Shown here in pieces: positions 1-7,875 of a stretch of 61,463 bases of DNA. Below the pieces are notes generated by a model, which had not been told where the DNA came from, did not search any database, and saw nothing but the letters and a program-made list of their open reading frames with translations. The stretch is from the NCBI GenBank assembly GCA_024330215.1, contig JANDLU010000011.1, forward strand, positions 1-61,463. Reading direction: 5' to 3'. The translations under genes and the position numbers were made by a program. The first letter of the stretch is position 1, and each line of letters begins with the position of its first letter. The stretch is from Candidatus Gaiellasilicea maunaloa (GTDB taxonomy: Bacteria > Actinomycetota > Thermoleophilia > Gaiellales > Gaiellaceae).

Positions 1-21
1 CTTCCGATAACGTCAACCGAG

Positions 22-1704
22 GTGGAGGCGAAGCACGACGTACTCGTGATCGGAGCCGGTTGCGCTGGGATGCGCGCCGCGATCGAGGCTCACGATGCGG
101 GTGCGGACGTCGCGATCGTCTCGAAGCTCCACCCGACCCGAAGTCACTCCGGCGCGGCCGAGGGCGGGATCAACGCCGCACTCGGAAACGCCGGCGACGA
201 CAGTCCCGAGAGCCACGCCTTCGACACCGTCAAGGGCTCGGACTACCTCGGCGACCAGGACTCGATCGAGATCTTCACGCGCGAGGCGCCGCTCGACATC
301 TACCAGCTCGAGCAGTGGGGCGCGGTCTTCTCGCGCGGCGAGGACGGCAAGCTCGCGCAGCGTCCGTTCGGCGCCGCCGGCTCGCCGCGCACGGTCTATG
401 CCGCCGACATCACCGGCCACGTCCTGATCCAGGTGCTCTACGAGCAGCTCGTCAAGCGCGACATCACCGTCTACGAGGAGTTCTTCGCCTGGCAGCTCGT
501 GATCCACGAGGACCGCTGCCAGGGCGTGATCGCGTGGGATCTCCTCCACGGCGGCCTGAAGGCGTTCGGCGGCAAGACCGTCCTCCTCGCGACCGGAGGC
601 GTCGGTCGGCTCTACCGTGCGACCACGAACGCCTACGCCTGCACCGGCGACGGGATGTCGATGGCGCTCCGCGCCGGCCTGCCGCTGAAGGACATCGAGT
701 TCATGCAGTTCCACCCGACGACGATGTACCCGAGCGGGATCCTGATCACCGAGGGCTGCCGCGGCGAGGGCGGGATCCTGCGCAACTCCGAGGGCGAGCG
801 CTTCATGGAGCGCTACGCGCCGACGGCGAAAGACCTCGCGAGCCGCGACGTCGTCTCTCGCTCGGAGCAGAGCGAGATCGACGAGGGCCGCGGGATCAAC
901 GGCTCCGTGCTGCTCGACCTGACTCACCTCGGCGCCGAGCGCATCCTCACCCGTCTGCCGGGCTCGCGGGAGCTCGCAATGGTCTACGCCGGCGTCGACC
1001 CGATCCACGAGCCGATTCCCGTACGGCCGGGCGCCCACTACCACATGGGCGGCGTCGAGACGGACACGGACGGGCTCACCGAGCTGACGGGCCTCTACGC
1101 CGCCGGCGAGGTCGCGTGCGTCTCCGTCCACGGCGCGAACCGCCTCGGCGGCAACTCGCTGATGGAGACGATCACGTTCGGCCGCCGCTCCGGTCGTGCC
1201 GCCGCGGAGTGGGCGCTCGCGAACACGATCGTCGAGGTACCCGCCTCCGCGACGCGCGACGCGGAGCGCGAGCTGAAGGGGCTGCTGGCGCGCAGTGACG
1301 GAGAGCGGCCGTGGAAGATCCGGGACGAGCTCGGGCAGACGATGCTCGAGAACTTCGGCGTCTTCCGCCGTGAGGATCAGATGACGAAGCAGATCGGGAT
1401 CATCGACGGGCTCCGCGAGCGCTATCCGACGGTCGTCGTCGAGGACAAGGGCGACGTCTTCAACACCGACCTGACCCAGGCGCTCGAGCTCGGCTACCTG
1501 CTCGACATCGCCTCCTGCATGCTCCAGGCCGGGATCGCGCGCAGGGAGAGCCGCGGCGCCCACTCGCGCCCGCACGACTTTCCGACGCGCGACGACGAGA
1601 ACTTCATGCGCCACTCGATCACCCGCTGGGTCGACGGCGGGCCCGAGCTCTCGTACAAGGACGTGCGCTTCACCAAGTACCTGCCCGAGGAGAGGAAGTA
1701 CTAG
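22..1704 (+). CDS. sdhA: Succinate dehydrogenase / fumarate reductase flavoprotein subunit
   Basis: Catalytic subunit that oxidises succinate to fumarate on a covalently bound FAD, passing electrons to SdhB. The 560-residue product has the N-terminal dinucleotide motif VIGAGCAG (about residues 9-16), the FAD-linking His in RSHSGAAEGG (His42) and the substrate-site blocks HPTTMYPSG and RPGAHYHMGG, all standard for this family and at normal length. The GTG at 22 is chosen because it places the Rossmann motif close to the N-terminus. The reading frame has no stop between base 1 and the start, so a slightly longer N-terminus outside the window cannot be excluded. It is followed 3 nt later by sdhB, so they form an operon. 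Confidence 0.95.
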   Translation: MEAKHDVLVIGAGCAGMRAAIEAHDAGADVAIVSKLHPTRSHSGAAEGGINAALGNAGDDSPESHAFDTVKGSDYLGDQDSIEIFTREAPLDIYQLEQWGAVFSRGEDGKLAQRPFGAAGSPRTVYAADITGHVLIQVLYEQLVKRDITVYEEFFAWQLVIHEDRCQGVIAWDLLHGGLKAFGGKTVLLATGGVGRLYRATTNAYACTGDGMSMALRAGLPLKDIEFMQFHPTTMYPSGILITEGCRGEGGILRNSEGERFMERYAPTAKDLASRDVVSRSEQSEIDEGRGINGSVLLDLTHLGAERILTRLPGSRELAMVYAGVDPIHEPIPVRPGAHYHMGGVETDTDGLTELTGLYAAGEVACVSVHGANRLGGNSLMETITFGRRSGRAAAEWALANTIVEVPASATRDAERELKGLLARSDGERPWKIRDELGQTMLENFGVFRREDQMTKQIGIIDGLRERYPTVVVEDKGDVFNTDLTQALELGYLLDIASCMLQAGIARRESRGAHSRPHDFPTRDDENFMRHSITRWVDGGPELSYKDVRFTKYLPEERKY

Positions 1705-1707
1705 CCC

Positions 1708-2817
1708 ATGCAAGTAGGCCTCAAGATCTGGCGGTACGACTCGACGACGGGCGATCGCGCGCTGAAGGAGTACGAGGTCGACGCGCCCGAGGAAGCGACG
1801 CTCCTCGACTGCCTGGACATCGTCAAGGACCGGCTCGACGGCTCGCTCGCCTACCGCAAGAGCTGCCGAATGATGATCTGCGGCTCCTGCGGGATGCGAA
1901 TGGACGGCGGCGCCGTGCTCGCCTGCAAGGTGCGGATGTACGACATGGCGAGCGCCGGTCATGCGCCCGTGATCTCGGCGATGGGGAACCTGCCGATCGT
2001 CAAGGATCTCGTCGTCGACATGGAGCCGTTCTGGCAGAAGTTCAAGGCGATGAAGCCGTGGCTCCAGCCCGGCTACGACCAGCCGCCGGCCGACGAGGAG
2101 CACGTGATCTCGCAGGAGCGGATGAACGTGATCCACAAGGAGTCGCTCTGCATCAACTGCGGCTGCTGCGTCTCGGAATGCAACTCGATGGAGTCCGACC
2201 CCGAGTTCCTCGGGCCGCAGGCGCTTGCGAAGGGGATGCGCTTCGTCGGCGACCCGCGCGACGCCGCCAAGACGGAGCGGCTCGACCAGTACAGCGCCGA
2301 GCACGGGATCTGGGACTGCACGCGCTGCTACTTCTGCAACGAGCGCTGTCCGAAGGGCGTCGATCCGCGCGATGCGATCGCGAAGCTCGGCGCCGAGGCG
2401 ATGAAGGCCGGGATCGACGAGGACATGGGCGCGAAGCACGCGAAGTGGTTCGTCCACTCGGCGAAGACGACCGGCTGGCTGCGGGAGACCGAGCTCGTCC
2501 CGAAGACGCAGGGGATCGTCTCCTCGATTAAGGAGATGAAGTTCGCAATGGGCCTCGCGGTGAAAGGGAAGGTGCCGCCGCCGTTCCCGCCGCACGTTGC
2601 CGAGGGCGTGAAGGAGTCGCGCGCGCTCTTCGAGCTCGTCAAGGAGCAGGGAGTCGACGGCGCGCTCGGGATCGTCCAGGGAGAGCGGGCGCTCTCGCGG
2701 CTCGAGCACGAGGTCGGCCATGCGGCCGGCGGCGGCGGCGACACCGGCGTCGGCAGTCGCGACCAAGCCGACGTCTCGCCCGGCGAGGAACCGACGAGGA
2801 AGCGGGGCGGCGAATGA
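1708..2817 (+). CDS. sdhB: Succinate dehydrogenase iron-sulfur subunit with C-terminal extension
   Basis: Electron-transfer subunit carrying three Fe-S centres between SdhA and the quinone-side partner. A plant-ferredoxin-type [2Fe-2S] site is formed by Cys53, Cys58, Cys61 and Cys73. A first cluster motif CINCGCCVSEC (Cys148-Cys158) and a second CTRCYFCNERCPKG (Cys204-Cys214) give the other two centres. Usual SdhB proteins are about 235-260 residues. This one is 369, with roughly 120 extra residues after the clusters ending in a low-complexity Gly/Glu-rich tail. The tail may help dock the soluble HdrB-like partner encoded next; that is inference. The gene overlaps the next gene by 4 nt (ATGA), showing translational coupling. 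Confidence 0.93.
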   Translation: MQVGLKIWRYDSTTGDRALKEYEVDAPEEATLLDCLDIVKDRLDGSLAYRKSCRMMICGSCGMRMDGGAVLACKVRMYDMASAGHAPVISAMGNLPIVKDLVVDMEPFWQKFKAMKPWLQPGYDQPPADEEHVISQERMNVIHKESLCINCGCCVSECNSMESDPEFLGPQALAKGMRFVGDPRDAAKTERLDQYSAEHGIWDCTRCYFCNERCPKGVDPRDAIAKLGAEAMKAGIDEDMGAKHAKWFVHSAKTTGWLRETELVPKTQGIVSSIKEMKFAMGLAVKGKVPPPFPPHVAEGVKESRALFELVKEQGVDGALGIVQGERALSRLEHEVGHAAGGGGDTGVGSRDQADVSPGEEPTRKRGGE

Positions 2818-3698
2818 AGCGGGTCGCATACTACAAGGGCTGCCTCGCGTCGCTCTCGGCGAAGGAGCTCGACATCTCGACGCAGGCGCTCTCCCCGAAA
2901 GTGGGTCTCGAGCTCGTCGAGCTGGAGACAGTCACCTGCTGCGGCGCCGGCGACATTCACGAGGCCGAGCCCGACTACTACCTTCATCTGAACGCGCGCA
3001 TCCTCGCCTATGCGGAAGCGACCGGCTCGGACACGCTGATGACGGTCTGCAACGTCTGCACGCTCAACCTGCGCCAGGCGAACTTCCAGCTCCAGGGCGA
3101 CGAGAGGCTGCTCGAGCGCGTGAACGAGAACCTGGCGAAGGTCGGCGTCCCCGAGTACCGCGGCACCGTCGACGTCCGTCACTTCCTCTGGATGGTCGCC
3201 GAGGGCGAGGGCTACGACCTCCTCAAGGCGGCGGCTCACAAGGGGCTGAAGGGGCTGAAGATCGCTCCGTTCTACGGCTGCCAGATCCTGCGCCCGTCGA
3301 AGCTGCTCGGCTTCGAGGATCCCGACCGGCCGTCGTCGCTCGAGCGGATCATCGAGGCCTGCGGCGGCGAGGCGATCGACTATCCGGCCAAGATCAAGTG
3401 CTGCGGCTTCCCGATCATCCAAGCGCGCGAGGAGACGGCGCTCGGCGAGCTGATCCAGCCAATCGAGCAGGCGAAGGAGGCCGGCGCGGACGCGATCGTG
3501 ACCCCGTGCCCGCTCTGCCACCTCTCGCTCGACGCCTGGCAGTCGAAGCTGAAGAAACAAACGGGCAAGGACTTCCAGATGCCGATTTTGCATCTCTCGC
3601 AGCTGATCGGCGTCGCGGCCGGATTCCACGAGGCGGAGCTCCGGTTCAAGCGCCACGTCGTCTCGGTCGAGCCGATGCTCGACAAGCTTTCCGTCTGA
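2814..3698 (+). CDS. HdrB/SdhE-like CCG-domain subunit of succinate dehydrogenase
   Basis: Protein of the CoB-CoM heterodisulfide reductase subunit B family, 294 residues, with two cysteine-rich CCG domains. Cys10, Cys42-Cys43 and Cys79/Cys82 form the first; Cys156, Cys196-Cys197 and Cys232/Cys235 form the second. In the so-called type E succinate:quinone reductases known from archaea and some bacteria, such a protein (SdhE) replaces the haem-bearing membrane anchor. Its position directly after sdhAB with a 4-nt overlap supports the same role here. No hydrophobic SdhC/D gene follows, so membrane contact would have to rely on this subunit or on a gene elsewhere. No transmembrane helix is visible in the product. 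Confidence 0.88.
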   Translation: MKRVAYYKGCLASLSAKELDISTQALSPKVGLELVELETVTCCGAGDIHEAEPDYYLHLNARILAYAEATGSDTLMTVCNVCTLNLRQANFQLQGDERLLERVNENLAKVGVPEYRGTVDVRHFLWMVAEGEGYDLLKAAAHKGLKGLKIAPFYGCQILRPSKLLGFEDPDRPSSLERIIEACGGEAIDYPAKIKCCGFPIIQAREETALGELIQPIEQAKEAGADAIVTPCPLCHLSLDAWQSKLKKQTGKDFQMPILHLSQLIGVAAGFHEAELRFKRHVVSVEPMLDKLSV

Positions 3699-3715
3699 CG
3701 CTCGCGTCCCTGGCC

Positions 3716-3753
3716 GGCCGACTCCCGCCGGGCGGAGCCCGGCTCCGTCGGCC
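3716..3753 (+). terminator. GC-rich hairpin after the sdh operon
   Basis: Outer arms GGCCGAC/GTCGGCC (3716-3722 and 3747-3753) and inner arms GCCGGGC/GCCCGGC (3727-3733 and 3737-3743) with loop GGA form a two-part stem 17 nt past the last sdh stop codon. There is no T-run, as is common in very GC-rich genomes, so it may act as a rho-assisted terminator or a 3'-end stabiliser. Confidence 0.5.
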
Positions 3754-3861
3754 TCGCGCGCCTGAGAGCACGCGCTTCTCCGGGTCTGTGCTTCCGCACT
3801 ATCCCCTCCGGCCGCGCACTCTCAGCCACGCGCCAGGAACGCGAGCGCCTCGGGGTCGAAC

Positions 3862-4677
3862 GTGATGACGTCGAAGTTCAGGTTCGGCCAGGCCGCGCTC
3901 GTCGCGGGGCTCCTCGCCTACGGCTGGTTCGAGGCCGGCTGGCTGCGCACGCGCGTCCTCGAGGTACCGCTGCCGGGCCTGCCGGCGGAACTCGATGGGC
4001 TGCGGGTCGCGCACCTCTCCGACTTCCACCTCGGCGAGCCCTCCCGCGGCGCGCGCGCGTCGATGCGCGCGGTTGCCTGGGTCGCCTCCCGTGAGCCCGA
4101 CCTCGTCTGCATCACGGGCGACCTGCTCTCCCGCCCGGGCGGCGAGCCGCTCCTCCGCAGGTTGCTCGAGCGCCTCGGTCCGGCCTACGCCGTGCTCGGG
4201 AACCACGACCGGGCCGACTCCCGCGATCCGCTCTCCCAGAAGCTCGAGCTCACGCATCTCGGCGTGACCGACCTTCTCTCCGACGAGTCGCGCGTGCTCG
4301 AGCTGCGAGGACGGCGGGTCCAGATCGTCGGCGTCGACCCGGCCTCCTACTCGCTCGGGGTCGCTCGGCCCGAACGTCACGTCGATGGTACGGCCGAGCT
4401 CCGGATCCTGCTCTGCCACTTCCCGGGGGTCGCGCGAGCCCTCGAGCCGGGCGCGTACGACCTCGTGCTCGCCGGGCACGTGCACGGCGGTCAGATCGTG
4501 CTGCCGTACCCCGGCGGTCGCTTCCTCTTCGCGCATCCGCTCGCCGGGGAGCACCGCGGGATCTACCGTCAGCCCGGAACGACGCTGCACGTCTCGCCGG
4601 GCGTGGGCACGACCTTCGTTCCGTTTCGCTTCTTCTCCCGGCCCGAAGTGACCGAGCTGATTCTCCGCAGCGCCTGA
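3862..4677 (+). CDS. Metallophosphoesterase (calcineurin-like, YkuE/YaeI type)
   Basis: Predicted metal-dependent phosphoesterase of 271 residues. All motifs of the dinuclear calcineurin-like fold are present in order: LSDFHLG (Asp54, His56), ITGDLL (Gly86-Asp87), LGNHD (Asn114-His115), a His in LLCHFPG (His185) and AGHVHGGQ (His205, His207). One hydrophobic N-terminal segment (about residues 9-24) suggests a membrane anchor or uncleaved signal, as in YkuE/YaeI-like enzymes acting on lipid-linked substrates. The substrate cannot be told from sequence. The GTG at 3862 is immediately followed by an in-frame ATG at 3865; either could be used. The gene stands alone between a terminator-like hairpin and the twin inverted repeats. 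Confidence 0.85.
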   Translation: MMTSKFRFGQAALVAGLLAYGWFEAGWLRTRVLEVPLPGLPAELDGLRVAHLSDFHLGEPSRGARASMRAVAWVASREPDLVCITGDLLSRPGGEPLLRRLLERLGPAYAVLGNHDRADSRDPLSQKLELTHLGVTDLLSDESRVLELRGRRVQIVGVDPASYSLGVARPERHVDGTAELRILLCHFPGVARALEPGAYDLVLAGHVHGGQIVLPYPGGRFLFAHPLAGEHRGIYRQPGTTLHVSPGVGTTFVPFRFFSRPEVTELILRSA

Positions 4678-4685
4678 GCCAGGGA

Positions 4686-4712
4686 GAGCTTGTGTTGATC
4701 CAACACAAGCTC
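4686..4712. repeat. Perfect inverted repeat, copy 1
   Basis: Arms GAGCTTGTGTTG and CAACACAAGCTC (12 bp, perfect) are separated by ATC. The dyad starts 9 nt after the metallophosphoesterase stop codon. The same arms recur at 4754-4782. It could terminate the upstream gene or be a protein-binding dyad; the identity of the arms in the two copies favours a recognition site. Confidence 0.7.
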
Positions 4713-4753
4713 CCTCGCGCTCACGCAACCAAGCCGTTCTCGAGTCAGCGAAC

Positions 4754-4782
4754 AGAGCTTGTGTTGTTTCAACACAAGCTCT
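4754..4782. promoter_or_regulatory. Perfect inverted repeat, copy 2, just upstream of the Asp23 gene
   Basis: The same 12-bp arms as copy 1, extended to 13 bp by an A-T pair, with loop TTT. It ends 6 nt before a TAGACT hexamer (4789-4794) that looks like a -10 box 8 nt before the GTG start at 4803. A weak -35 (TTGTTT, 4764-4769) lies inside the dyad. This placement is what an operator would show. Confidence 0.55.
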
Positions 4783-4802
4783 CGCGCGTAGACTGACACC
4801 CC

Positions 4803-5129
4803 GTGGAGGGTCACGCGCTGATCTCGACCGACATCCTCGCGCGCTACGCGGGCGATGCCGCGCGCGAGGTCGCCGGCGTGCGCGAGCTCGTCGGGAGCGG
4901 CCTCCACCGGCACACGCTCCACAGGCATGACGGCACCAAGGTCACGCGCGAGGCTGGCCGCGTGGCGGTCGAGCTGCATCTGTCGCTCGACTGGGACGCG
5001 AGCGCGCCTGCGGTCGGCGCACAGGTTCAGACGCGGGTCGCCGACTACCTCGCGCGAATGGCCGACGTCCGGCCGGACAGCGTGGACATCGTGGTGGACG
5101 AGTTTCGCCCGCCCTCCCAGAGGTCGTAG
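4803..5129 (+). CDS. Asp23/Gls24 family envelope stress protein
   Basis: Small 108-residue protein of the Asp23/Gls24 (DUF322) family. Members are cytoplasmic proteins linked to cell-envelope stress and alkaline shock in Gram-positive bacteria. The family pattern is seen in the phrase ISTDILARYAGDAAREVAGV at the N-terminus, the central VAVELHLSLDW strand and the amphipathic C-terminal half ending VDIVVDEFRPP. Length fits the short actinobacterial members. The start is GTG, with no clear ribosome site but a -10-like TAGACT 8 nt upstream, so the mRNA may be almost leaderless. It overlaps the next gene at TAGTG, so both are probably co-transcribed and controlled by the upstream dyad. Confidence 0.75.
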   Translation: MEGHALISTDILARYAGDAAREVAGVRELVGSGLHRHTLHRHDGTKVTREAGRVAVELHLSLDWDASAPAVGAQVQTRVADYLARMADVRPDSVDIVVDEFRPPSQRS

Positions 5130-5746
5130 TGGCGACGCGGGTGCAAGGCCTGACGGGCGCGACGATCGAGCACGCGCCCACCGTCTGCCACGACTGCGTC
5201 TTCTGGCAGTCCCGCCGGACGCGGCAAGCCGCCAAGGAGCGCTGGATCGAGAAGGTCGAGGAGGACTGGGGTGCCTGGGGGGCGCTCTACCACGACGACG
5301 ACGGACGGCTGCTGGGCTCGATCCAGTACGGCCCGTCCGAGCTCTTCCCGCGCGCTGCGGAGCTCCCCGCCGGGCCTCCGTCCGACGACGCCGTGCTCGT
5401 CACGTGCGTCTACCTCGTCTCGGCGGCAAGCCCATGGGTCGAGCAGTCGTTGTTCCTCGCCGCGATCGGCGAGGCGCGGGACAAGGGCGCCAAGGCGCTC
5501 GAGACGTTCGCCTTCCGCTACCCGGAGGGCGAGTCGACCTACGAGCGATTCCTTGTCCACCGAACGGTCTTTCCCCGTGACTTCCTCGCCGACTTTGGCT
5601 TCAGGACGGTGCGTACCGAGGGTCGCGTCGAGCTGGCCCGCCTCGAGCTCGGTGGCCTGGTCCCGGTCGAGGAGGGGAAGCGCTCGAAGGTGCTGAAGCT
5701 CGTCCAGGAAGCGTTCACGCCGGCCCCGGTTCCGCAGCGGCCCTGA
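5129..5746 (+). CDS. GNAT-like acetyltransferase family protein
   Basis: A 205-residue soluble protein that reads like a GNAT (acetyl-CoA N-acyltransferase) fold. An N-terminal CHDCVFWQ segment is followed by a strand-rich region (WGALYHDDDGRLLGSIQYGP), a central strand VTCVYLVSAASPWVEQSLFLAAI in the position of the acetyl-CoA loop, and a C-terminal GFRTVRTEGRVELARLEL strand typical of GNAT ends. The canonical R/Q-x-x-G-x-G/A motif is not well conserved, so catalytic activity is uncertain. It starts with GTG overlapping the stop of the Asp23-family gene, which links the two genes functionally. The substrate is unknown. Confidence 0.6.
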   Translation: MATRVQGLTGATIEHAPTVCHDCVFWQSRRTRQAAKERWIEKVEEDWGAWGALYHDDDGRLLGSIQYGPSELFPRAAELPAGPPSDDAVLVTCVYLVSAASPWVEQSLFLAAIGEARDKGAKALETFAFRYPEGESTYERFLVHRTVFPRDFLADFGFRTVRTEGRVELARLELGGLVPVEEGKRSKVLKLVQEAFTPAPVPQRP

Positions 5747-5755
5747 GAGCCCCTA

Positions 5756-6766
5756 CTAGCGCTTCATTGCGTTAGGGGCGCTTAGGATTGCATCGCGCGC
5801 CCGCGCCACCACGAGTGTCTCCTGTGCGTCGATCGGCGGCGGCGAGCCGGTCGCGATCGCGTCGTACGTCCTACGCACGAGCTCCCGCAGGCCCGGGTAG
5901 GCGACTTCGCGGGCGACGGCCCGGACGGCGAGATTCCCGCCGGCGCGCCCGAGTGTCGCCCCCGCGAGGGTGAAGGGCCGCGCCAGCTTGCGAATCCTCG
6001 TCGCCCCTCCACGCTCGACGACCGCGAAGCCGTGAAACAGATCGGCGTGGGCGGATGCCCTGCCGCCGAGGAGATCGAGGGTTGCACGGGTGGGACGGGC
6101 ACGCGTCGAGATCGCGATCTCGAAGGTCGTCCCACCGCCGACTGCGAGCGCCCGGAGCTCGCCGGCCGCTGGTCGGATGACTTGCCACTCGAGTTCCGGG
6201 AACACACCGGGAGCGAACCGCGAGAAGAGCGCGAGCGGGTGCGGAAGGATGTCGGCGACGAGGTCGTCCGGGTCGAGGCTCGTCCGCTCCGCGCCGGCGG
6301 TCGTCGCCTCGAAGACGCAGCGGACGAGCGGATCGAAGCGGTGCCGGGAAGCGAGTAGGCGCTGGACGCCGCGCTGGAAGAGGAACTGGTGCACCGGCAC
6401 CACGAGCAGCCTCCGCTCCGCCGCGGCGGCGAGGAGAGCCGCCGTCGTCGCCGCGTCCGGTGCGAGCGGTTTCTCGACCACGAGGTGCGCGCCGAGCGCG
6501 AGCGCCCGCTTCGCGAGGCTGGCGTGCTCCGTCAGCGGGGCGCACACATGAACGACGTCGACCGGATCCCGGTGCCCGCGGAGCTCGTCGAGCGAGCGCA
6601 GCACGTCCGCGCGACCCGCCAGCCTCTGCGCGCGCTCCACGCTCGGATCGACGACGGCGACGAGCGTCCCGCCGGCGCGCGCGATCGCGGCGGCGTGGTG
6701 CCGTCCCATCAGGCCGGCGCCGACGACGACGGCGCGAAGCTCGCGTCTGCTTCGGAGCACGGACAC
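5756..6766 (-). CDS. Gfo/Idh/MocA family oxidoreductase
   Basis: NAD(P)-dependent sugar-type oxidoreductase, 336 residues from GTG 6766 (a second GTG at 6760 is equally possible). The N-terminal Rossmann motif VVVGAGLMGRHHAAA, the VCAPLTEHASLAKRAL block and the conserved VEKPLA Lys motif identify the family. A C-terminal alpha/beta domain follows. Members oxidise or reduce sugars, inositols or nucleotide sugars; the substrate is not evident. It is convergent with the GNAT-like gene (9 nt apart) and divergent from the ABC transporter operon, with about 100 bp between the starts to hold both promoters. It is unrelated in position to the second family member at 14543-15583. Confidence 0.85.
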   Translation of the reverse strand: MSVLRSRRELRAVVVGAGLMGRHHAAAIARAGGTLVAVVDPSVERAQRLAGRADVLRSLDELRGHRDPVDVVHVCAPLTEHASLAKRALALGAHLVVEKPLAPDAATTAALLAAAAERRLLVVPVHQFLFQRGVQRLLASRHRFDPLVRCVFEATTAGAERTSLDPDDLVADILPHPLALFSRFAPGVFPELEWQVIRPAAGELRALAVGGGTTFEIAISTRARPTRATLDLLGGRASAHADLFHGFAVVERGGATRIRKLARPFTLAGATLGRAGGNLAVRAVAREVAYPGLRELVRRTYDAIATGSPPPIDAQETLVVARARDAILSAPNAMKR

Positions 6767-6866
6767 CGCCCGAGTATCGCGCGCCCCGGACTGGCCGAAC
6801 GGCCAGTTGTCGTTCCAGCATGCTGTGGCGATCCTGAGGTCCCAGGCGCCATTGGAAGGCTCGTCC

Positions 6867-7871
6867 GTGCACGCAGCTGAAGCGATCGCCCCACCGGTCA
6901 GCGTCGAGGCCGACCCGCGTGTCTCCGCGCCGACGATCGACGCGCGCAACGTGACGCGCAGCTTCGGCCCGCGCCGTGCCCTCGTCGATGTCTCCCTCGC
7001 GGTCGCGAGCGGCGAGATCCATGCGCTCCTCGGCCCGAACGGCGCCGGCAAGACGACGCTCCTGCGGGTTCTCGGCGGTCTGATGCAGCCGGACGGCGGC
7101 TCGGTGAGGATGCTCGGTGCCGACGCGACGCGGAGCACTCGGGCCCACCGGGCTCTCATCGGCCTCGTGCCGTCGGGAGATCGCAGCTTCTATCTACGGA
7201 TCTCGGGCTTCGAGAACCTCGTCTTCTTCGCGCGCCTCCACGGCCTTCGTCGCAGGGCGGCGAAGCAGCGGGCGACCGAGGTGCTCGAGGCCGTCGGCCT
7301 CGCAGAGGATGCGCGGCGCCCGGCCGGGGAGTACTCCCACGGGATGCAGAAACGGCTGTCGGTTGCCCGCGCGCTCCTCACGGAGCCTCGCGTGCTGCTC
7401 GTCGACGAGGCGACGCACGACCTCGATCCCCACGCCGCGCGCGTGGTCAGGGAGCTTGTCCAGCGGATCGCGGCCGACGGGGCCGCCGTCGTCTGGGCGA
7501 CCCAGCGCATCGACGAGATCCGGGGCCTGGCCCAGGACGTGACGCTCCTCCGGGCGGGGGAGGTCGTCTACACGGGAAGCGTCGTCAAGCTCGCCGCGCG
7601 CGTCCGGGTGACGCGACACGTGCTCCGCCTTCGCTCCCGCTCGACGCTCGCCGCGCCGTCACTCTTCCTGCTCCGACGGCTGCTCGCCCCGATCGCGACG
7701 GTCGTCCCGGCGACCGACGATCCGGAGCTCTTCGTCGTCACGTTGAACGACGACCGCATTCTCGGCGACGCACTTGCAACCCTGAGTGGGGCCGAGCTCG
7801 ACGTCCTGTCCTGCCGAGAGCTTCAGTCGGAGATCGAGGAGGCGTTCGTGCAGTTGACGGGCGCCGGTTGA
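6867..7871 (+). CDS. ABC transporter ATP-binding protein
   Basis: ATPase subunit of an ABC exporter. Walker A GPNGAGKT lies at residues 56-63, the signature is YSHGMQKRLS (about 157-165, a variant of LSGGQ) and Walker B is VLLVDEATHDLD with catalytic Glu181. A further 110 residues follow the ATPase core. The GTG at 6867 is preferred because GGAAGG lies 7 nt upstream; a TTG at 6807 would add 20 residues without a ribosome site. The permease gene follows 4 nt later. Position next to a nucleotidyltransferase and lasso genes makes it a candidate exporter (D function) for the lasso peptides, but multi-drug or glycan export is equally possible from sequence alone. Confidence 0.88.
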   Translation: MHAAEAIAPPVSVEADPRVSAPTIDARNVTRSFGPRRALVDVSLAVASGEIHALLGPNGAGKTTLLRVLGGLMQPDGGSVRMLGADATRSTRAHRALIGLVPSGDRSFYLRISGFENLVFFARLHGLRRRAAKQRATEVLEAVGLAEDARRPAGEYSHGMQKRLSVARALLTEPRVLLVDEATHDLDPHAARVVRELVQRIAADGAAVVWATQRIDEIRGLAQDVTLLRAGEVVYTGSVVKLAARVRVTRHVLRLRSRSTLAAPSLFLLRRLLAPIATVVPATDDPELFVVTLNDDRILGDALATLSGAELDVLSCRELQSEIEEAFVQLTGAG

Positions 7872-7875
7872 TCCG

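Noticed and set aside
13-2829. Very long open frame antisense to the sdh genes
   Set aside because: It mirrors the codon pattern of sdhA/sdhB in GC-rich DNA; the product is Arg/Leu/Asp-rich without any domain, while the plus-strand proteins are fully conserved.
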